Origin: Vesta saturnalis
Lineage: Eukaryota > Arthropoda > Insecta > Coleoptera > Lampyridae
Reading direction: 5' to 3'
Assembly: GCA_036346205.1 (NCBI GenBank)
Contig: JARFJB010002010.1
Location: 1,837,001-1,901,000, forward strand
DNA length: 64,000 bases
Under the pieces are notes generated by a model that was given only the letters and a program-made list of their open reading frames with translations, did not search any database and was not told the DNA's origin. The first letter of the stretch is position 1, and each line of letters opens with the position of its first letter. Below, piece after piece: positions 34,480 to 46,720 of the stretch. A program made the translations under genes and the position numbers.

Positions 34480-34710
34480 GTAAGCTATTTTGCATTTAAA
34501 ATAAACATACATACATAACAATACGCATTTCCCAATAGGGGTAGCGATCATGTTTGCAAAATCTAGAAAAAAAAGTAATAAAAGCGAAATTATTCGTAAA
34601 TGTTACTTCATACTTTCCTATAATTAAAGCAAAACTAAAGCAAATAACGTAAAAAAGACTTTTGGTAATAGAATAATTACATTTATAATTTATTGAATAT
34701 TTTTATTTAG
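34480..34710 (+). other. Predicted intron in the hAT transcript leader
   Basis: A donor AAAG|GTAAGC at 34480 and an acceptor TTTTTATTTAG|ATG ending at 34710 frame a 231-bp AT-rich interval. The acceptor directly precedes the transposase start codon. This is a sequence-based prediction. Confidence 0.45.
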
Positions 34711-37238
34711 ATGTCTCAAGAAAGAAAGAAAAAGAAACTCTTCGGGCATCAAAATTTAATTAATAAAAAATGACGCCAAGAAGAACAAGAGAAAAATGCT
34801 TCAAGATTAACACAGTATTTTACGAAACAAACGACCAGAACTGACCAAGATTATCCGCCAGATTCAATTCAGGAATCAGTACCCGGTTGCAGTGTAGATG
34901 AATTCAAAATACAAAGTCAGCCAGAACCAATTCCCAGTGAAGATAATCAAATCGTTGAAGAAATTACCCGTTTTTCGATCTCGGGACTATACTGAAGAGA
35001 CAGGTACAGATACCATAAATAAATGTGCATTTGATGACCCAGGGCTTTGGCCGGAACCAATATCTCACATATCTAGGCAAGCTATTATAAAAACGGGTCC
35101 TAAACAAATAAAAAACTTTAATTTTCCGCGCGATTTGTTGGGTCGAAAATTTTCTGAAAGTTACTATAAGAGAAACTTAAAAAATGGTGAAGAATGTGAT
35201 AGAAATTGGTTGATTTACTCAATTACGAAAAATAATGTTTATTGCTTTTGTTGTAAACTTTTCGAACCTTCTCAGCAAAATAGATTTATTCAGGGATTTA
35301 ATGACTGGCATCATATAGCAATGTACCTGAGCCACCATGAAAAAACTTCCACTCACTTTACTAACTACAAAAAATGGACAGAGTTGCTTCTATCGTTCAA
35401 AAATAAAACTACTGTTGATTATTTACAGCAAACAATATTAGACATTGAAAGTAAACGATGGTATGAAGTAATAAAGCGATTAATTTATGTAATTCAATTT
35501 TTATGTAAACAAAATTTAGCACTTCGAGGCAAAAGCAATAATCTTTACAATCGCAACAATGGTAATTTTTTAAAATGTATTGAAATGCTAGAAAAGTTTG
35601 ATCCTATTATATCGGAACACACACGACGTATAAATAGCGATTCTGAATTTCACAAAATGCCAACATATCTTGGAGGCAAAATCCAAAATGAAATACTTTC
35701 CTTAATGGCTTTTAATATTAAAAATCATATTATAAATTTATGTCGACAAAATAAATATTTTTCAATAATATTAGATTGCACTCCGGATGTTTCTCATATT
35801 GAGCAAATAAGTGTAATAATCAGATTCTTTCATTTCAATTTAGCATTAGGATCGACCGAAATACATGAACATTTTTTAGCATTTTATCCAATTTTAGATG
35901 TTACAGGGGCTGGATTAACAACATTTCTTATTGATCTATTAAAACATTAAATTTAGACATAAATAATATAAGAGGCCAAGGCTATGATAATGGCTCTGAC
36001 ATGCGCGGCAAAAATAGTGGCCTACAAAAAGAATTTTAGATTTGAACCCGAGCTTTTTATGTTCCTTGTGCGAATCACAGCCTGAATCTAATTGTAAATG
36101 ATGCCGCTAATATCAACCATGGAACAATAAATTTTTTAATATAATACAAGAATTATACAAATTTTTCTCAGCGTCTACTAATCGATGGAATATCTTAATC
36201 AAGCATGTTACTAATTTAACTTTAAACCCCTTATCCGAACCACGCTGGTCAAGTAGAATTGATGCCATAAAGCCTCTCTATAAATATTTACCAGAAGTTT
36301 TTGATGCATTATTTGAAATTTGCAATGACCACACAAGAGTCGACGAACAATCTAAATACCAAGCAAAATGTCTGGGAGAAAAAATTTCTACATTTACATT
36401 TATTTGCTCCGTTAAAGTGTGGTATGATATTTTAAATCAAGTAAAATGCTTCAATCTCAAATTACAAATTTGCAACTTGCTTTGGATGCATTAAACAAAC
36501 TAAATACATTTTTAACTAATTATCGATCCGATGCTAGTTTTGCAGAAATTGTTGAAAGTTTGCAAATTAATTGCAGAAAAGTTTGACATAGAAACTGAAT
36601 TTCGTAGTGCGAGGCCATTAAGACGACGTAAAAAATCTTCTCAATTTGATTATGAACATGAAGATCAACCTATAGTAAATCCTGAAAATTCATTCAAAGT
36701 AAATTTTTATTTCTGTATAATAGATCAAACTTTAAATTCGTTACAAGACAGATTTTCTTTATTAAAAGAACATGGATTCATTTCAATTTTTATATTCATT
36801 AGATAATTTACAAAATAAAGAATAGGACCTATTATCTTGCTGCAAAAAATTACAAGCGAAATTAACTCATGAAAATCAGTCCGATATTGACGCAGATGAT
36901 TTATGTCAAGAAATTTTACAATGTCAAGTATTTATTACGAATTCAAAAAAAGATATATCCCAAATAATTCAGTATATTTATTCAAATGATTTAGTAGGAG
37001 TTTTTCCAAATTTTACTGTAGCACTCCGTTTTCTTTTATCATTACCTGTGTCAGTTGCGTCCGCGGAGCGGTCTTTTTCGAAATTAAAAATCATTATTTA
37101 CGCTCCACAATGGCGCAAAATAGATTATCAGATCTCACAATAATTTCAATTGAGTCTCACATACTGGATAAACTTGATATTCATGATATTATCCAAACTT
37201 TTTCTTTGCTAAAAGCTAGGAAAGTAAAATTTATTTAA
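34711..37238 (+). pseudogene. ZMYM1-like hAT transposase (DUF4371 + hATC), frameshifted
   Basis: The start at 34711 reads MSQERKKKKLFGHQNLINKK, then a TGA at 34771-34773, then SRLTQYFTKQTTRTDQDYPP. After a shift the 350-codon frame contains the TTF zinc-finger region (DDPGLWPEPI, NFNFPRDLLGRKF, WLIYS, VYCFCCKLF, GFNDWHHI, HEKTSTHF). It then has the DUF4371 core: QNLALRGKSNN, NFLKCIEMLEKFDP, the catalytic strand SIILDCTPDVSH with its Asp. Out of frame follow RGQGYDNGSDM, YVPCANHSLNLIV, PRWSSRIDAI and, near 37050, the dimerisation motif SVASAERSFSKLK. The last frame ends ARKVKFI at the stop at 37236-37238. All domains are represented but at least four lesions are present. Confidence 0.85.
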
Positions 37239-37659
37239 TGACTTATTTACATTGTTTGTATTTAATTTACCGTATAATATGCATTATGTTTATATTATAA
37301 ATATTATATTTTTCATTTATTATTGTTGTTTATCTGTTTTCTTGTGTTTGTAATTTTGTATTTTAAATAAAAAAGTTTACACAGACTATTTCAATCTTTG
37401 TGTGTTTTTTATTTCAATGCGTTAAGAATATAACAAAAACAGTCATTTAAATGTCCCTAAACATAAGCCTAAAAATTATAGTATTTCAAATTAATTATTC
37501 ATTATTTTTTTATTCATGTCGTATTACTTAAAAATGCTACTAGAGAATTAAAAATTAAAGTGTCCGAACCTATAGTTGTTGGGGCTCTTATCACCTAGGC
37601 ATGCAAAGTATTTATAATATTAGTTTCTGATACAAATGTTTTTAATTAATGGGGCGCCA

Positions 37660-37701
37660 TCAAAAATTTTGACACAGGCACTGCATGCTCTTGGCGCGCC
37701 C
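37660..37701. repeat. Probable right terminus of the 34.7-kb hAT element
   Basis: TTGACACAGGCACTGCATGC leads to GGCGCGCCCCTG, the inverse of a CAGGGGCGCGCC start that suits ZMYM1-like hAT elements. A matching left end and 8-bp target duplication were not identified. Confidence 0.4.
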
Positions 37702-39076
37702 CTGTAACAAATAACAATGCAGACGAAATGTACGACATCCATAAGATGGTGCTAATGCGGGGCCAGTATTACTCCACCGGCCACGATTTCTCTGCTTTGC
37801 CCAACAATAGTTTTATTTAAAAGGTTTAAATTTTGTAACAATTTATATAATTACAGATTTTCCCAATCAAAAATAATTATTTACTATTATAGATGATAAT
37901 TTTTCCAGCTTGTATTTTCAAATTCAGAATGTAATAATTCTGCTAATTGTGTGTTAAAATGTCATCCATAATCAATTTTATTGAAAACGAGAATAATTTA
38001 CAAAATAAGCTTTTGAGTTCAAACACCTTCGCTAATAATAAACAAGTCAAAATACTAACTAAAACCTTGCCAATTAATAAAATTATGTATAAATCTGCCA
38101 ATATGATTTATCGCCTATTAAACTTGAAATAAAACATCAAAAAGTGCGTTATTAACACTAAACTATCGGAATTTTTAAGTTAATTCTTAATTGTTCTTAA
38201 ACGTACACTAAACATGGCTATTCAGAATATATTTAGTCTAGCATTTCAGTCAATTACAGCAGTACGCAGATTATATACGTATAATTCTCAAAGTATTCCT
38301 ATAAAAAACATTTTTTGGAAATACATACCTAATTTAGTTAATAATTTATTTTTCTTATATATCTCTTATCATTGCCTTTTATCAGTATTTTGTTTTTCGA
38401 TGGTATTCAAGTTTCTATTAAAACTTAAAATTTTCACCTGCTTTAATGCACTATTTCGTTGATCGTTGATTTCACAAGAAAGGCACATGCGTCATATATT
38501 TACGTCATAAATATCTAAAATACTACACAGTTAGCTGAACCCGATTTGTTTCTAGTTTCAAATACTGGATTTATGTTATTTTTTCATAAAAACCAAAATT
38601 GTGTCGTATCCGCATTCACGCATGCATCCAATTATATTGTAAAATATAAATTTAACGAGTATCGCAAATACATAAAATTTCCCTTTAATCTACTTGTGAT
38701 AATTCAATATTGACCTTATTTGATTGAAATTTGTAAACTGCAATTCGATGTATAAGTATAATAGAAATAATTTTCATACATACAGAAGAATTGCGCTCTA
38801 CATCATTAAATGTTTTTGAAGCAAAACCCAAACTGCAAACGCGATGTTAGTACAGTCAATATGTCAATTTATTATGTAAAAGAATTATTTAGTTTATCTG
38901 TATTCAAAATATTCTGTACTGATTAACGTCACAAGGCCGATATACAGGGTGGCACCTTTAGGGACGCAGCATAACGATTTCAATGGTAATTTTTTATATT
39001 CAATTATTAGCTACCCTAATTATTTAAGAGTAAAAGTGTAAACACGCTTTTTGTAGCAAAAAATACTGCGTCTATA
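37702..39076. other. Spacer without recognised genes
   Basis: Open frames at 37947 and 38214 show no known motif; the latter (82 codons) has two hydrophobic stretches. At 38944 a lone TATACAGGGTGGCACCTTTA resembles a Tc1/mariner terminus without a visible partner. Confidence 0.35.
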
Positions 39077-41472
39077 CACTGTGTCTGATTTTAATTGAAA
39101 TTGTAGGGTATCTCGTTTGCGAGCAAAGATAGAAAGATGCGGTTTTCGCGACCCTGTTCTACTACGAAAGATGCCATAAACAGAATTATCATAGTGCTAT
39201 TAGTATTTGGGATACAGAGCGAAATTCAAAATTTGCAGTTACGAGGGTGCTTAAAATCACCCTCGTAACTGCTTCGCCTTGTAGATTATCGAAATGGTGA
39301 AAAGAGAGACTTATACAGAATTTTACATAGAATTTAGTCGCGTGCATAGTTTTTCTCACAAAAAGTCAGTTTCTTCGCAATAAACCAAAGTTTTGTTTTT
39401 TTTAAATGGAACACGGTGTATATTTTAATATTTTAATAATAGCGATCAGCTTTCAAATAATATAATTCTGTGGCACTTCTTTTGCACCATTAACCTCAAA
39501 AATGAATGTTACGTTAATTTAACATTTTGATGATATAGTTAGCCATCAAAATTTTACGCAAAAACACAAAATTAAAAACTAAACATAATACCTACAACTT
39601 TAAAACCCTAATATAAATTACTAAAAGAGATGTTCGAACTGATGACCACTCTGTCTTATACATGCATTAAGCACAATAGGGTGATCCTGTAAGTGTCTGA
39701 AAGCTTCTCCAACTGCATTTGTCAAGCGTTCAGTGTTATCAGATTGAGTTTGGTATATTTTATTTTGCAAGTAACCCCATAAAAATAAACCTAAGACTGA
39801 CAAGTCCGGAGACCTACGAGGCCATCTTATCGGCCCATTAGTGCCAATCCATCTATTACCAAAATTGTTTTCCAAAAACGGCCGTATAATTTGCGCATTG
39901 TGAGATGGAGCTCCATCATGTTGGAAATGAATTTGGTTTAAGCGAGCTAAAGGAATGTCATCTAATAATTCAGACACAGCCATTTCTAAAATGTCCAAAT
40001 ATCTAGGAGCGGATAAGTTCCCTTCGAAAATGTAAAATTTTATCTTTGATCCTAATATAAAGCAGGAAACGTTTAGTCCAAATCGTCCTTGTTGTCTTTG
40101 GGGGAATATTTGATGTTGATTTTTTCGAGACCAGAATCTGCTATTGTGCCTGTTTAAAACATCTGAATTGCTAAAATGTGCCTCGCCTGACCATATGAAA
40201 TTTCTTCCCAAGTTGGGTACTACATTTAACATGTTTAAGTACCAATTGCAAAATATTAACCTACGTTCAGTGTCACCAGGATGTAGATGTTGAACAAGCC
40301 TTTGTAACCTTCTTTGTTACATTTTTTTGAACTGGGTTTAGAAAATGGTCCATAATGATAATTAATTAAATTTCTGTTTAATCTATACAGCGTAATTTTA
40401 CTAGGTTGTCTCCGTTCTGAAAACCTACATAGAATGTAAAGTTACTTAATTGTCAAAATTAATACCAAAGAAACTACAATTACCTGTTAAAATACAAATT
40501 TATTGCTGTGTCGACGTTTTCATTACTCCAATCAAACCAAATCAGCATATCATATTTTTCAAAGTTTTAAGAGTTTTGATTTTCTGCCATATTTTGCACA
40601 ATGAACAAACAATACTATTGTTGCACAAAAATAATTTTAATCAGCTTTGACAGATCAATTACGTTTAGATCAGGCTAGGCCCAGCCGACTTACAAATTTA
40701 GACATAAAGTATTCTTTATAAGTTTGATTGTCATTAATACTTTTTCTGAAGCTGCAAGATGCATTTTACCAAAAAAAAAAATTGCCAGTTTGAATATGTT
40801 TCAAAAACTATTGTACCGAATTTGCATAATTTTTTCTTATTATTTTTGCATTTCTGCGTAAAAGTCCTTAGATTTATTATAATCGCGTATTTACATGTTT
40901 ATAATTATAATAAAGCAGTAAAAATCTATTAGCCCTTGTTTAATACTCAAATATATCTTGGAAGTTCAAGAAAATACACGTTTATACTGTGTTTATAGGT
41001 TTCATGGCCAACTATATCACTAAATGTTACATTAACGTAACATTCGTTTTTGAGGTTAATAATGCAAAAGAAGTGCCACACAATATATATTTTTTGAAAT
41101 TTGAGAGTAAGCTCTATTATATAATAAAAAAATATATAGGGTGTTCCATTTAAAAAAACAAAACTTTAGTTTATTGCCAAGAAACTGACTTTTTGTGGGG
41201 AAAACTGCACGCCACTAAATTTTACGCAAAATTCTGTATGAAACCCACATTTCACCATTTCGATAAATTCCAAGGCAAAACAGTTACGAGGGGTGCTTAA
41301 AATGTGCAAATTTTGTATTTCCCCCTGTATCTCAAATACTAATAGGACTGTGACAATTCTGTTTGTGGCATCTTTCGCTTCACAAAGTAGAATATGGTCG
41401 CGAAAACCGCATCTTTCTATATTTGCTCGCAAACGACAAACCCTACAATTTCAACCAAAATGGGTCTCAGTG
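39077..41472 (-). mobile_element. DUF4817-type transposon with ~500-bp composite TIRs
   Basis: Outer ends CACTGTGTCTGATTTTAATT (left) and the inverse of CACTGAGACCCATTTTGG (right) each adjoin a TA (39075-39076 and 41473-41474). Inverted similarity continues inward for about 500 bp on each side, covering 39077-39580 and about 40990-41472. Within each arm, at 39418 and 41137, lies a second terminus-like string (CACCGTGTTCCATTT and TAGGGTGTTCCATTT) beside TA. Each outer arm of about 340 bp could therefore itself be a small element. Both readings fit; the transposase is on the minus strand between the arms. Confidence 0.7.
39621..40318 (-). pseudogene. DUF4817-type transposase, C-terminal two thirds
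   Basis: The reading is open from about 40318 (RLQRLVQHLHPGDTERRLIF) to the stop at 39621. The first catalytic block reads FIWSGEAHFSNSDVLNRHNS. Related copies have S/T-D-E at this point, so the Asp has become Gly. The second block is FQHDGAPSHNAQIIRPFLEN and the third WPRRSPDL, with 36 residues between these two Asp. The tail ends ACIRQSGHQFEHLF, the family C-terminus (C...GxxFEH). A stop lies just upstream of 40318 and the helix-turn-helix N-terminus was not recovered. Not functional. Confidence 0.8.
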
Positions 41473-42622
41473 TACATGCTACTAATTATAATTGTTCGTT
41501 TTTTTATGTCATTTTTGCTTGACGCCTAAAACATATCCGACGCAAGAAAAAGTAGAAATGGTAAGATGGTTAAGCTGATAATGGGTTTTAAGAGAATAAA
41601 ATGCTGCGTCGGCAGATACTGTCTTTATAAGCGAGTATTTGTCATTAGTTCCGAAATTATAAATTCATTAATACCGGACTTCTGAAATTGAACTCGTTAA
41701 CGCATACACTTTTGGAAGCTTTTAGATTGTAACGTTTTTTCCTTTTGAGTATTTGGAAATTATTCGAAATTTTTACAAATGGTAATCACATTTAGAATCC
41801 CTATTTTGCGAACGAAATATAATTTTTGGCTTGGTTACCAAGTTTCGATTGGAGTTTTAAATTAAGATTTGGTTTACATATTGGCATCGATTGATAGCGG
41901 AATTTCCTCTTTACTAGGTTAGTGTGAATTAATTACTTCCGTTGTAAATAATAGCTGTCCGTAATTTTGTAAATTATATAAGTATTGCCATTAAAATTGC
42001 GTCTTCGGAAAATTACGTGTCGCATTAAAATTGTTATTTTGTATTCAAACATAGTGTAGAAAAGTATATATATCGCAGTTTTTCTAAAAAGTTTTGGGTG
42101 ACGGATTGGCAGAAGTTTATCGCTAAAATGTTTGGTCTTTAAACAAAGAGTTTAGCTTTTAGATACGAGGCCTTAAGCCATTGGTTAATTAAGATGTAAG
42201 AGAACAAGAATTCAATGTGGCGGAAGGTAAAGTATTCGGCCACTCTGTGGAAGGGATTTTGTGTGGTTTCAACCAGCACGAGATTAAAATATTGTTGTGA
42301 CGTTAGTCCAGCGGGGCTTCGTTAAAAATCCTAGAAGAAGGTGTTAAGCGTTGAACCCTGCACTTTTCCAGATTTATGAAGTGAAACCGCTGTATAAAGA
42401 AAAGGGGACAATCTAGAGACGCCAGTTGATGCGAAGGCTTAACCAAATTTTAAGGTACCATTTTTCTTACATTTATCGGTGTGTTTATAAAGGAGACCTT
42501 TTTATTGACTAAATTGTTTAAAGTAATAATTGTAGGAGGTTTGTTTGTTTGTTGAATCGACCATTTGGTATCGAAATTTAAAAAAAATTACAGAAGCGTT
42601 GAAATCTGGGACGTTACTAGAA
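41473..42622. other. Spacer without recognised genes
   Basis: No gene or repeat end identified; moderate AT content. Confidence 0.35.
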
Positions 42623-43449
42623 CAGGGATACCTTACGCCGCCATTTTATTTTTTGAAACGTAACAATCCTCGCCCACTGGGACACATTCCCCACCACTTT
42701 TTTACTCGTCCACCTGGGAGGCGTATTTTTTGTCGGCCTTTTTTTTGTACTCGCCTACTTGATGGCCGTATTTAGGCCTTGAGATTGAGTTTGGGTTTGG
42801 TCTTGGCGTTGGTCCTGGACTTAGTCTTCGGGTTGGGGCAGGGCTAGGGGCGGCGGCTATTTTTGGTAATTATCTTATAGACCATTTTGCTTTCTTGACC
42901 CTGTGCTCTGATTTGAAGGTTAGCATTCTGATTGGTTAAGCTGGCCTTATAATTAGACATTGGGAATTTTTTAACTTCTTAATTTGATAACTTATAAGAT
43001 GGCCATCGTCGCTGTCGTAAAAATTGTATTCTAATAAAGAAGAATTAATAGATAAGATAATGACAAGTGTTTTTCATAATAAAAAGATCTTATTTAAGCT
43101 GTGTTTATTATTAGAGCTAGTTTAATTTTTATCAAGGATATAAAAACCTAGATCTTAAACGATTATGCCCTATGCAATATTTAAGTTTGAATTTAAAATG
43201 TTAACTCAAATTTTTTTAATGTCTATATTTTTTGGCTATTAATTAATTAATTTCTATCTGAGGTTTTAGTATCATCCTGATCTAGATAACTATTTTTACA
43301 ATGTGTTTTCGTAATATGGTTTATTATAAAGGGGTATACATAATTGTTATTAAAAATTATTATTATATTTCTTTAAGACCTATTTTATTTACAACATACT
43401 TATTTTACTTTGAGAAAATATCACTTTCAACATTATACGGCTTCGGATA

Positions 43450-43512
43450 GGATCGTGTAAGACTGGATAAGTTCGGGTAGAATCATGTAAGATTGGATAA
43501 GATCGGTTAAGA
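43450..43512. repeat. Degenerate short tandem repeat
   Basis: Two units of about 32-34 bp built on GGATARGATCG and TGTAAGA(C/T)TGGATAAG lie in tandem inside the Polinton-like element. Confidence 0.55.
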
Positions 43513-43946
43513 TGCTTATTTTACTATTTCCAAGAATTTGACCTTGTTTAGCAAAAGCATTTTTCATATTTCCACGAACTGTTTAAATTCCTTTGAATTG
43601 TTTATTACTATTAATATCTATTAGTGCCAGTTTAACTTAAAACATATCGATTATGTTGTATGCAACTTAAGCGTTAGCTCTAATTTGTTTCAATATCCGA
43701 GGTTAAACATGCATTAATTAATTAATTTCCACCTGACACAAAACGTAATTCTGATATAGATAAGTGTTTTTTGTTTTACGTGATTTTTCGTACTAGGATT
43801 TATTATAGACGCGATTGCATAATTATCCTAAAAATGTTACTACATTTTCTTTTAATTGCAATTGTATGCTGTAACCTTCTACCTATATACGAATTTATGA
43901 CAACACGCGATTAAGACAACCTTCCCTTGTATTGCATACAAAATTA

Positions 43947-44069
43947 CAGTCGACCTCCAATAGTTGATAACACTATTGAATTGTTGCGAATATATATTAA
44001 CAGTTAGAAAAATATAGATCATTCACGTTTCATTTTAATAGCGTCATCAACTATTGAAAGGTCGACTGT
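43947..44069. mobile_element. ~120-bp MITE with CAGTCGACCT termini
   Basis: CAGTCGACCTCCAATAGTTG on the left is matched in inverse by CAACTATTGAAAGGTCGACTG on the right. TTA lies on both sides. The TIR resembles pogo/Tigger-type ends, but the duplicated TTA would also fit a PIF/Harbinger-type insertion. It is nested in the Polinton-like remnant. Confidence 0.6.
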
Positions 44070-44536
44070 TAAAATATGTTTCGATTCACCTTTTGCATTA
44101 ACTGCAAGATTGTTAAAAGGAGTCCTTGTACTATTCATGTACAGGTGAGATATCGAAAATATTTATCGAGTAGCATAACAGACTTCTGTAAATGCATCAG
44201 ACAATTAAGAAAAAACTGTCAAATTTTATCTAAAAAACAAAAATGAAAACTAGATACCTGTCGTAAATTGGGCATTTTAAAAAACGAAAAACGAAACACA
44301 CATGCTGGATTAAAAGAACATAAAAACAATAGACTCATTTGGTATTACGAAACTCTTAATTAAAAAACATTTAAAGTACTAAAATTTCTTTTTTAATTAT
44401 CAGAATAGAATAGTAGTAAAAAACAAACATACAGTAGCTGGATAATCTCATTATTTAGAATTAAGCGTATTGTAAAAAAACTTATTTACAAAAATCAACC
44501 ATTAGTAAATTATTATTTAATTTAAATATAGAAACA

Positions 44537-44725
44537 CTAACCTATAAACTCCACATACACACACACATCCGAATGGTAAACCTGCAGTATTGTTTTATTG
44601 TACAGGAACCATCTAGAATTTTTCTCTAGGAAACGTAAATGATACCCTTGCGGTGCTGGTCCAAAGGAATCAAAATATTCCCCGTTACCATTCTCGACGA
44701 TGTAGATAGTGGCCCAATGATAACC
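44537..44725 (-). pseudogene. Adenovirus-type cysteine protease (Polinton PRO) fragment
   Basis: A 62-codon open stretch on the minus strand contains GYHWATIYIVENGNGEYFDS, then SFGPAP, then RFLEKNSRWFLYNKTILQVY and a C-terminal HSDVC. In Polinton PRO and adenoviral proteases the His of HW, the acidic residue of YFDS(F/Y)G and the Cys of a VCGxY motif form the active site. Here the His and the YFDSFG block are kept. The Cys is present, but the following Gly-x-Tyr has been lost in a GTGTGTGT slippage-like stretch. The N-terminus is out of frame upstream (to about 44860). In an intact element it would process capsid proteins. This is a short, non-functional fragment. Confidence 0.6.
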
Positions 44726-45659
44726 TGGTTACCATTTCAACATCTGTATCGCATACATCTTTGAATTGGTATGCGACCAGTTTTACAATCGTAAGGCGTA
44801 TTCCATTGTATACTGCATACATAGGCTCAACGATGGTTTAAACAGCTATATGCTTTTGCTTCCTTTTTCAATTTTTTAAGCTGGGGCAGCCAGTCCCCCG
44901 TCCAGGTTTACTATTGGTTTGTTAAGAATACCTTAAAATTGTTGTTTTTCACTGCCCTTAACGTGAATTTTGTTAAAGGGCTGCAGCACTCAAATCGCGA
45001 TATTTATTTCCCCCCAAAAATCGTATCTGGCGTGACATGGGTATTGATATAAAATAATTACGAGGTGGTTTTATCAGTATCAGTAATAAAGCTCCATGAT
45101 CTGTAACCACTGCAGTCTCTTTGGCTATGAATTCGTTGTTAACACCTCTGCCCTTTTACGTCCAAGTATGCGTTCATCCTCTTTCTCTTGCAGCTGGATA
45201 CTGAAGCTTGAGCAAAACCATTCATTTCTATATGACAAATAAACTGAAGTCAAAAACATCTGTAGCTGCGAGATTTAATAATGAAAACATTGAAACAAGA
45301 ATGTGACGCTACTTTACTGTGATAATAATAATGAGCGGAATGCATTTTCTAGTCATTATTTTCAGGTTGATGAATTTCCAAAACAGTGACCTTTCAGTTA
45401 AAGAATGGTATGCGGTTTCTTGTTATTATTTACAGATTTGCAAAATTTCTAAATTGCAGACACTTTACATTAAAGTCTAATTGATTAGCTGTAGAGCAAT
45501 TATCGGAGAATAGTATGCAGTTTCTAATCGTTGTCTAAGTACGTGGAATTTCTAAAAACGAATGTTTTAGAAAATTACCAGAATTTCTTTCTATGACGTT
45601 GATAATGATAACCATAATGACTTTTTGTGTATATATACGCAACCCAGCGAATATACTTT

Positions 45660-46330
45660 ACAGTATTAAACTAAAATTACGACAACCACATACAGCAGCA
45701 GAAAAATGAAAAACTCACAGCAATAATCGAATTTGATGCCGAATACGAACTGGGTGTCATCGACGAGATAACGAACTTCTGCGGGGTGATACGGACAAGA
45801 CTCGAGCAGCAGCAGAGACGGTTTGTCTAAGGGGACGTCGCGCTTGACCAACACGAAATGAGTTACATCGCCTTTTAGACGGTAAAAGAATAGTACAGTG
45901 CGAGGGGAACGCCTGCGCCAGCAGCAACACCAGTACCAGCAGCAGAACTAACACAGGCATCAGCGACAGTACCACGAAGAAGAAGAAGAGAGAAACTAGG
46001 CTCACTAATGAGGAGATTGTCGTAGTTAGTGACACCGATGATGAAAAAGAGATACATCGACGGTCACTACCATCGACGTCGCAGACCATATCGATGGGTG
46101 TAGGTAGAGGTAATGGTATTACAGGAGTCGCACCACAGCATCTCACCTACACCTGTAAACTATTACAAGGACGTGGCCCCTGCAACACTACAAGTTTGTA
46201 AAGAAGAGGAGCGTCAGCCTCCAGCGCCACCACTAACACTTACAACGGCACCGATGAGGCCAGTGCAGTCCGCACAATCACGGGGTATCGATAAACGTAA
46301 GGGTGACTATGCTAGTCTTATTTTTATGGC
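45660..46330. other. GC-richer interior of the Polinton-like element, no recognised gene
   Basis: Frames are open on both strands. One plus frame has KKKKRETRLTNEEIVVVSDT with TDDEKEIHRRS, which looks like a disordered acidic/basic linker. A minus frame has LLLLESCPYHPAEVRYLVDD. CAG-type triplets dominate 45910-45960. The hydrophobic 129-residue minus frame at 45757-46146 is probably antisense to this region. I cannot assign a product. Confidence 0.35.
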
Positions 46331-46720
46331 AGCGACGAAGGTCATCTTATAAGCTAGCAAATTAAGTCATTAAAAAAATTCCCAAGGCCTAATTACAAGG
46401 TCAGCTTAACCAATCAGAATGCTAACCGTCAAATCAGAGCACAGGGTCAACAAAACAAAATGGTCTATAAGATAATTACCAAAAATAGCCGTCACCCCTT
46501 GCCCTGCCCCAACCCCAAGACCAACGCCAAGACCAAACCCAAGCTCAATCTCAAGGCCAAAATACGCCCATCAAGTAGGCGAGTACAAAAAGGCGACAAA
46601 AAACGACCGACAAAAAATACGCCTCCCACGTGGACGAGTAAAAAAGTGGTGAGGAAGGTGTCCCAGTACGCGGGGATTATGACGTCACAAAAAACAAAAT
46701 GGCGGCGTAAGGTTCCCCTG

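Larger units (their letters stand above)
42623..46720. mobile_element. Polinton/Maverick-like remnant with ~400-bp TIRs
   Basis: Left CAGGGATACCTTACGCCGCC and right GGCGGCGTAAGGTTCCCCTG are inverted. The inverted similarity extends for about 395 bp (42623-43018 and 46331-46720). It covers a GC-rich, TTGGTCTTGG-type minisatellite-like stretch and a block around TCTGATTGGTTAAGCTG. The interior carries a minus-strand fragment of an adenovirus-type cysteine protease (44537-44725), a hallmark of Polintons. At about 4.1 kb it is far shorter than an autonomous Polinton (usually well above 10 kb), so most genes are deleted. No clear 6-bp target duplication was found, which weakens the call. Confidence 0.6.

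Noticed and set aside
38214..38462. 82-codon frame with two hydrophobic stretches, possibly a chemoreceptor N-terminus
   Set aside because: No receptor motif, no downstream exons, and hydrophobic frames are common in AT-rich DNA.
41166..41529. Open frames on both strands at the right arm of the 39-41 kb element
   Set aside because: They lie wholly inside the inverted repeat arm and have a mirrored counterpart in the left arm, so they are non-coding TIR sequence.
45757..46146. Long minus-strand frame with hydrophobic Leu/Val/Phe runs, like a membrane protein
   Set aside because: The hydrophobic runs are the antisense of CAG, GAAGAAG and CACCAGTACC repeats on the plus strand; no start context or family motif supports it.
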